A stretch of 9,670 bases of DNA, taken from assembly GCA_021299615.1 (NCBI GenBank), contig JAJTHC010000077.1, positions 1 to 9,670 on the forward strand. Direction: 5' to 3'. Below the pieces are notes generated by a model. The model saw nothing but the letters and a program-made list of their open reading frames with translations, did not search any database and was not told the origin of the DNA. Positions 6,294 to 9,670 of this stretch are shown in pieces. The first letter of the stretch is position 1. Each line of letters starts with the position of its first letter. The stretch is from Vampirovibrionales bacterium. GTDB taxonomy: Bacteria; Cyanobacteriota; Vampirovibrionia; Vampirovibrionales; JAJTHC01. The translations under genes and the position numbers were made by a program.

Positions 6294-7676
6294 ATGGCTC
6301 GTCAAGAAGATTCAGCTATCAATCAAGGTTCGCTTGTGAACTATTACAAGGTGCTTGGACTTGAAAATTACGCCACACTCACCGAAGTGCGTAAGGCGTA
6401 TCGAGGCTTGGTGAAGACCACGCATCCTGATGTGGTGGCACCTGAATTGCGAGACGAAGCCACCGAGATATTTAAGACGGTACTATTGGCTTACACGGTG
6501 TTGAATCATCCTGGTAAGAAGCAGTATTATGACGAACAATTGCAAAGCGTGATTGATGCCGTCAAACAACGGGTGAACACGCATCAAGCCAAGGCACAAC
6601 AGGATGGCTCTAAGGATGCTAAAAAATCCGCTCATAAGCATGGCGTTCAAGGTAAGGGCGAATCGACCCAAAAATCTGAAGAAAACGCTGGTCACAAGCC
6701 TAAACACAAGCATTCGCAGAAGCATCGCAGTCATAAGAGTCGTCCCATTAAGCCCCCTGAAACAAGCGAGCCGTTTATTGCGGTGCCTTCCAAACCCATG
6801 TTTTGGAAGAAGTGGTACACGCTTTATGTGGTGGAATCCAAGCCCAATACGTGGCATGCCACGTGGGAACCGAATGCCAAACAACGTCAGCAAGCCGCTC
6901 AAAAAGGGGTCTTGTTTAAGTGTGTCAATTATTATTCAGGGACTGTTTTACAGCATGTGCAAGTGCCGTTTGGCGTCATTCCAGACAGTAGCAAGGCATG
7001 CGTGCTAAAACTAGCAATTAACAATAGTATTCTGCTCAATCTACAAGTCGAAAAAGTGAACAGTAACAACGGAGGCTGGTTCGGCGTAGGCGATTCCCCT
7101 AAACCGAGTCGACCACCTAAAGTACCAACTGCCGTTGAAGATGATTATGACGATGATGAGTTCGATGATGACTATGAAGATGGCATCGAAGAAAACGAGA
7201 CGCAAGCGTCTTATGAAGAAGAGCAGGATGCCAAAAGTCCTCAGGTAAATCCTTCAAGCCGTTCAAATACGACAAAGCCCTCTTCTTCAACAGGAACAGG
7301 TACTTCAAGCAAGCAGACGTCATCAGAACCTGATCGAACGACTAAATCGCATACGCCTTACAAGTCGTCTTCTTCAGGATCCGCTTCAACTGCAAAAGCA
7401 AGCAACCCACAAAGCAACGAAATCCCTCTAGCTCTTGAGGTTTGGGAAGCCGTACTAGGTACAGAAAAAGAAGTTCAACTGCCTAGTCAAGGTAAGAATG
7501 AAGCAGGGCTTGGCAGTGTGACGGTACCAGCAGGCATTCAACATAATCAGCAGTTACGCATTACACACAACAATGAAAGCTACTTGTTTCGTGTATCGAT
7601 TGTCATACCCACAGTATTAAGCGAAGAAGCTCGAAATTGTTATGAGATCTTGCAGCATTTAAGTAGCACAGAGTAA
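6294..7676 (+). CDS. Atypical J-domain (DnaJ-like) co-chaperone
   Basis: A 460-residue protein. The N-terminal J-domain (about 16-80) begins YYKVLGL, has a helix II ending in KTTHPDVV with the HPD motif at 44-46, and continues through LLAYTVLNHPGKKQYYD. It should stimulate the ATPase of a DnaK-type Hsp70. A Lys/His-rich linker follows (about 100-153, with HKPKHKHSQKHRSHKS). A beta-rich segment (about 168-262, starting FWKKWYTLYVVES) is one I do not recognise. Then come an acidic run (282-300, DDYDDDEFDDDYED) and a Ser/Thr-rich linker (about 310-375). The last 85 residues resemble DnaJ C-terminal domain II: LEVWEAVLGTEKEVQLP, VTVPAGIQHNQQLRI, VIPTVLSEEARNCYEIL. There is no CxxCxGxG zinc finger, so it is neither canonical DnaJ nor a standard CbpA. 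It diverges from rimP, and the next gene starts 236 bases downstream. It is probably soluble, since no signal peptide or membrane segment is visible. Confidence 0.85.
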   Translation: MARQEDSAINQGSLVNYYKVLGLENYATLTEVRKAYRGLVKTTHPDVVAPELRDEATEIFKTVLLAYTVLNHPGKKQYYDEQLQSVIDAVKQRVNTHQAKAQQDGSKDAKKSAHKHGVQGKGESTQKSEENAGHKPKHKHSQKHRSHKSRPIKPPETSEPFIAVPSKPMFWKKWYTLYVVESKPNTWHATWEPNAKQRQQAAQKGVLFKCVNYYSGTVLQHVQVPFGVIPDSSKACVLKLAINNSILLNLQVEKVNSNNGGWFGVGDSPKPSRPPKVPTAVEDDYDDDEFDDDYEDGIEENETQASYEEEQDAKSPQVNPSSRSNTTKPSSSTGTGTSSKQTSSEPDRTTKSHTPYKSSSSGSASTAKASNPQSNEIPLALEVWEAVLGTEKEVQLPSQGKNEAGLGSVTVPAGIQHNQQLRITHNNESYLFRVSIVIPTVLSEEARNCYEILQHLSSTE

Positions 7677-7912
7677 GCGTATAGGTGGATTCTAGGAGCC
7701 TAGACTCGCAGATGCGTGAGGTGTACAGAGACGTACATAAGCACATCGAGAATCGTAGCGACAACGAAGATGCAATAGAACATTTTATATAGAAAGTGCT
7801 ATATTAGTCGAAAAACACTATAAATACATGATTTTTTTCTTCGGGATGCGTTAAAGCTCTTTTACTAATATATGATTCTTTAAACAGTCATATAGTATAG
7901 GATGTATTCGCC
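7677..7912 (+). other. Intergenic spacer with three tandem stem-loops
   Basis: No gene is supported here. Right after the J-domain gene stop come three adjacent inverted repeats: TCTAGG/CCTAGA (7691-7704), CTCGCA/TGCGTGAG with one bulged base (7705-7720), and TGTAC/GTACA around a six-base loop (7722-7737). None is followed by a T-run, so they may act as an RNA 3'-end stabiliser or protein-binding site rather than an intrinsic terminator. The rest (7780-7912) is AT-rich and should hold the promoter of the transporter. TATAGT at 7891-7896 lies too close to the start codon to be a convincing -10 box. AGGA (7899-7902) is the likely Shine-Dalgarno, ten bases before the ATG. Confidence 0.45.
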
Positions 7913-9670
7913 ATGCCAATCAAGACCTTAAAGCATCATGCCTTTTTACCAATTTTTTTAGTTGCCGTGCTAAGTCTAAAGGGAATACCCGCTTTTGCGG
8001 AAGATGTTGGGGGGATTTCGCCAACCAGCAACCCGGGTTCATTAACAAATACAGGACTAGAAAAGGTCAACAAGAAAAACCGCCTCGATCGTAACCCAAT
8101 TTACGGCATTGTGGAAAATGAAAAAATCAAACCTACCGATGAAGTCGTACGCCTTGATTTGCCTGATGCCATTGACGCCCCTTCCTTTCAAATTTTTGAT
8201 GACTTGCACCACCTTCAAATTGTCGGTAATAGCGTCTTTACAGAAGCTGATTTCAAACCTTTGGTCGATGTCTTTTTAGCCAGCAGTCGCAGTACGAAGG
8301 ATGTTCAGAATCTTATTCACCAAATTGATCGAAAATACTATGAAAAGGGTTACCTTACCACCAAGACACTATTTGACAGTTCACAAAACCATACTTTGGT
8401 ATTGCGTGTGGTGGAAGGGCGTGTGGCACAGATTGAAATTGAAGGAAACCGCTTCCAAAAAGACAAACGCATCTTGAAAGATCTCAAAGTTAACGACGGT
8501 GATCTGCTGAATCTAAACGACTTGCAAGAAAACGTTGAGAGCATCAATCGTTCGCAAGATCTCTATAAGGTCAAAGCTCGTTTGAGTGCAGGCAAAGAAG
8601 CAGGCGAAAGCGTGCTGACTTATGAAGTCGAAGAACGCTTGCCGTTTAAGCTTTCGGTGTTTAGCGACAATCGTGGGCGTCCGTTGATTGGGCAGACCCG
8701 TTGGGGAACCGAGTTTGAGTATGCCGATCCCCTAGGCAAAGGCGACAAGTTCACCTTGGGCTATACAGGGGCAAGAGGCACCACCATTGCTGAAACGGCG
8801 TATACCATTCCTGTAAACAGTAAAGGCACCAGCGTGGGTGTGGCGTACAGCTTTGCATACGTTCATGTTCAGAACCGTACAGGGACGGCACGCTTAACAG
8901 GTCATGCACACAATTACAGCGTATTTTTGAATCAAACGGTGGAACAAATTAAGGGACTTTCCTTAAGCACAGGATTAAATCTGCGTAAAATAACGGCTTA
9001 TGAAAACCGTATTGAATCTGGCGAAAGTGATGTAAGTAGTGCCACCGCAGGCTTTAACTGGGACGGTTCTGACAAAATTGGGCGAAGCAATTTAAATGGT
9101 ACGGTGACGGCAGGGGCAGGCTTTTGGGGAGGCGACAACACCTTCATGAAGTACGAACTGGCAGGCACTCGCATTTTTAACCTACCTAAGAATCAATTTT
9201 TGGTTTTTAACGGTTATAGCATGCTTTCTTCAGGGCCATTACCGGGTTTTGAACAAATGCAAATCGGGGGGTCTTCTTCCGTGCGAGGCTTCACAGAAGG
9301 TTTACTCTTTGGCGACAAAGGCTTCACGGTGAATGCGGAATACCGTTACCCCATTTGGGGCTTGGCGAAAATCGCTCCTAAACTGGCGGAAAATCTGCAA
9401 GGGGTTTTATTTGTCGATGCCAGCCAAGTCGTGGTCGCTAAAAATACCAGCGGAAGGCTTACAGGAGCCTCTAATCGTGGGAATACAACGCTTGTCGGTA
9501 CAGGAGCAGGTTTACGTTTAGCCATTAACGACACCCTAGAAGGCTTTGTGGATTTTGGCGTAGGCTTAACGGATCGTGCGAATATGGAACCGAATGCACA
9601 GCCTTCTGTGCGTGTGCATTTTGGCGTAAGAAGTCAGTTGATTCCTGCGAAATACAAAAAACGTGGATAA
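7913..9670 (+). CDS. Two-partner secretion outer-membrane transporter (TpsB, FhaC/ShlB type)
   Basis: TpsB proteins are 16-stranded outer-membrane barrels of the Omp85 superfamily that export a large TpsA adhesin or cytolysin. The 585-residue product has a signal peptide (1-29, hydrophobic FLPIFLVAVLSL, probable cleavage after IPAFA). A periplasmic N-terminal stretch is followed by POTRA 1 (about 97-168, LQIVGNSVFTEADF to LVLRVVEG) and POTRA 2 (about 169-242, VAQIEIEGNRF to LTYEVEER). A beta-barrel (about 245-575) follows. It holds DNRGRPLIG, typical of the first strands of this family, and VRGF (457-460) with GDKGF behind it, the conserved loop-6 motif that reaches into the barrel. The barrel strand SVRVHFGVRS is followed by about 12 extra basic residues ending KKRG. 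Start ATG 7913 has AGGA ten bases upstream. The TAA is the final three bases of the window, so any TpsA partner lies outside. BamA is less likely because there are two POTRA domains, not five. Confidence 0.92.
   Translation: MPIKTLKHHAFLPIFLVAVLSLKGIPAFAEDVGGISPTSNPGSLTNTGLEKVNKKNRLDRNPIYGIVENEKIKPTDEVVRLDLPDAIDAPSFQIFDDLHHLQIVGNSVFTEADFKPLVDVFLASSRSTKDVQNLIHQIDRKYYEKGYLTTKTLFDSSQNHTLVLRVVEGRVAQIEIEGNRFQKDKRILKDLKVNDGDLLNLNDLQENVESINRSQDLYKVKARLSAGKEAGESVLTYEVEERLPFKLSVFSDNRGRPLIGQTRWGTEFEYADPLGKGDKFTLGYTGARGTTIAETAYTIPVNSKGTSVGVAYSFAYVHVQNRTGTARLTGHAHNYSVFLNQTVEQIKGLSLSTGLNLRKITAYENRIESGESDVSSATAGFNWDGSDKIGRSNLNGTVTAGAGFWGGDNTFMKYELAGTRIFNLPKNQFLVFNGYSMLSSGPLPGFEQMQIGGSSSVRGFTEGLLFGDKGFTVNAEYRYPIWGLAKIAPKLAENLQGVLFVDASQVVVAKNTSGRLTGASNRGNTTLVGTGAGLRLAINDTLEGFVDFGVGLTDRANMEPNAQPSVRVHFGVRSQLIPAKYKKRG

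Noticed and set aside
7712..7792. 26-residue open frame (MREVYRDVHKHIENRS...) after the J-domain gene
   Set aside because: It has no ribosome-binding site, overlaps the stem-loops and is short enough to arise by chance.

Overview
The window comes from a bacterium with an outer membrane. It carries a nearly complete translation/transcription-factor cluster on the minus strand (rimP, nusA, ylxR, infB, rbfA). Two plus-strand genes diverge from it: an atypical J-domain protein and a two-partner-secretion (FhaC/ShlB-type) outer-membrane transporter. Base composition looks moderate (mid-40s % GC by eye). NusA ends after its second KH domain, with no C-terminal acidic repeat domains, and there is no L7Ae-like gene between ylxR and infB. 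Together with the outer-membrane transporter, this would fit a cyanobacterial-type lineage such as the non-photosynthetic Vampirovibrionia/Melainabacteria. That placement is an inference, held at low confidence.

Layout by coordinate: 1-131 is the 5' part of rbfA (minus; its 3' end lies outside the window). 191-3151 is infB, with an unusually long low-complexity linker. 3170-3490 is ylxR. 3540-3568 is a terminator-like hairpin between nusA and ylxR. 3575-4927 is nusA, with an acidic insertion. 5064-5657 is rimP. 5658-6293 is a divergent intergenic region. Inside it, 5751-6173 is bounded by a 45-bp imperfect inverted repeat (37/45 identical, no gaps), contains several hairpins and looks like a MITE or other repeat element. 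6294-7676 is the J-domain protein. 7677-7912 is a spacer with three tandem stem-loops. 7913-9670 is the transporter, whose stop codon is the last three bases of the window.

Functionally, the minus-strand genes form the classic rimP-nusA-infB operon. RimP and RbfA mature the 30S subunit, IF2 places initiator tRNA, NusA controls pausing and termination, and YlxR is a small RNA-binding or regulatory protein. The hairpin plus T-tract after nusA offers a point where transcription of ylxR-infB-rbfA could be attenuated, possibly by NusA itself. The two plus-strand genes share no evident pathway with the operon. One is a probable Hsp70 co-chaperone with a J-domain, no zinc finger and a DnaJ-like C-terminal domain. 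The other is a TpsB-type exporter whose secreted partner is not in the window.

The parts most worth a second look are the 5751-6173 inverted-repeat element, including a possible two-state terminator at its left end and a 21-bp segment nearly identical to one inside the J-domain gene; the J-domain protein's architecture; and the nusA/ylxR hairpin.
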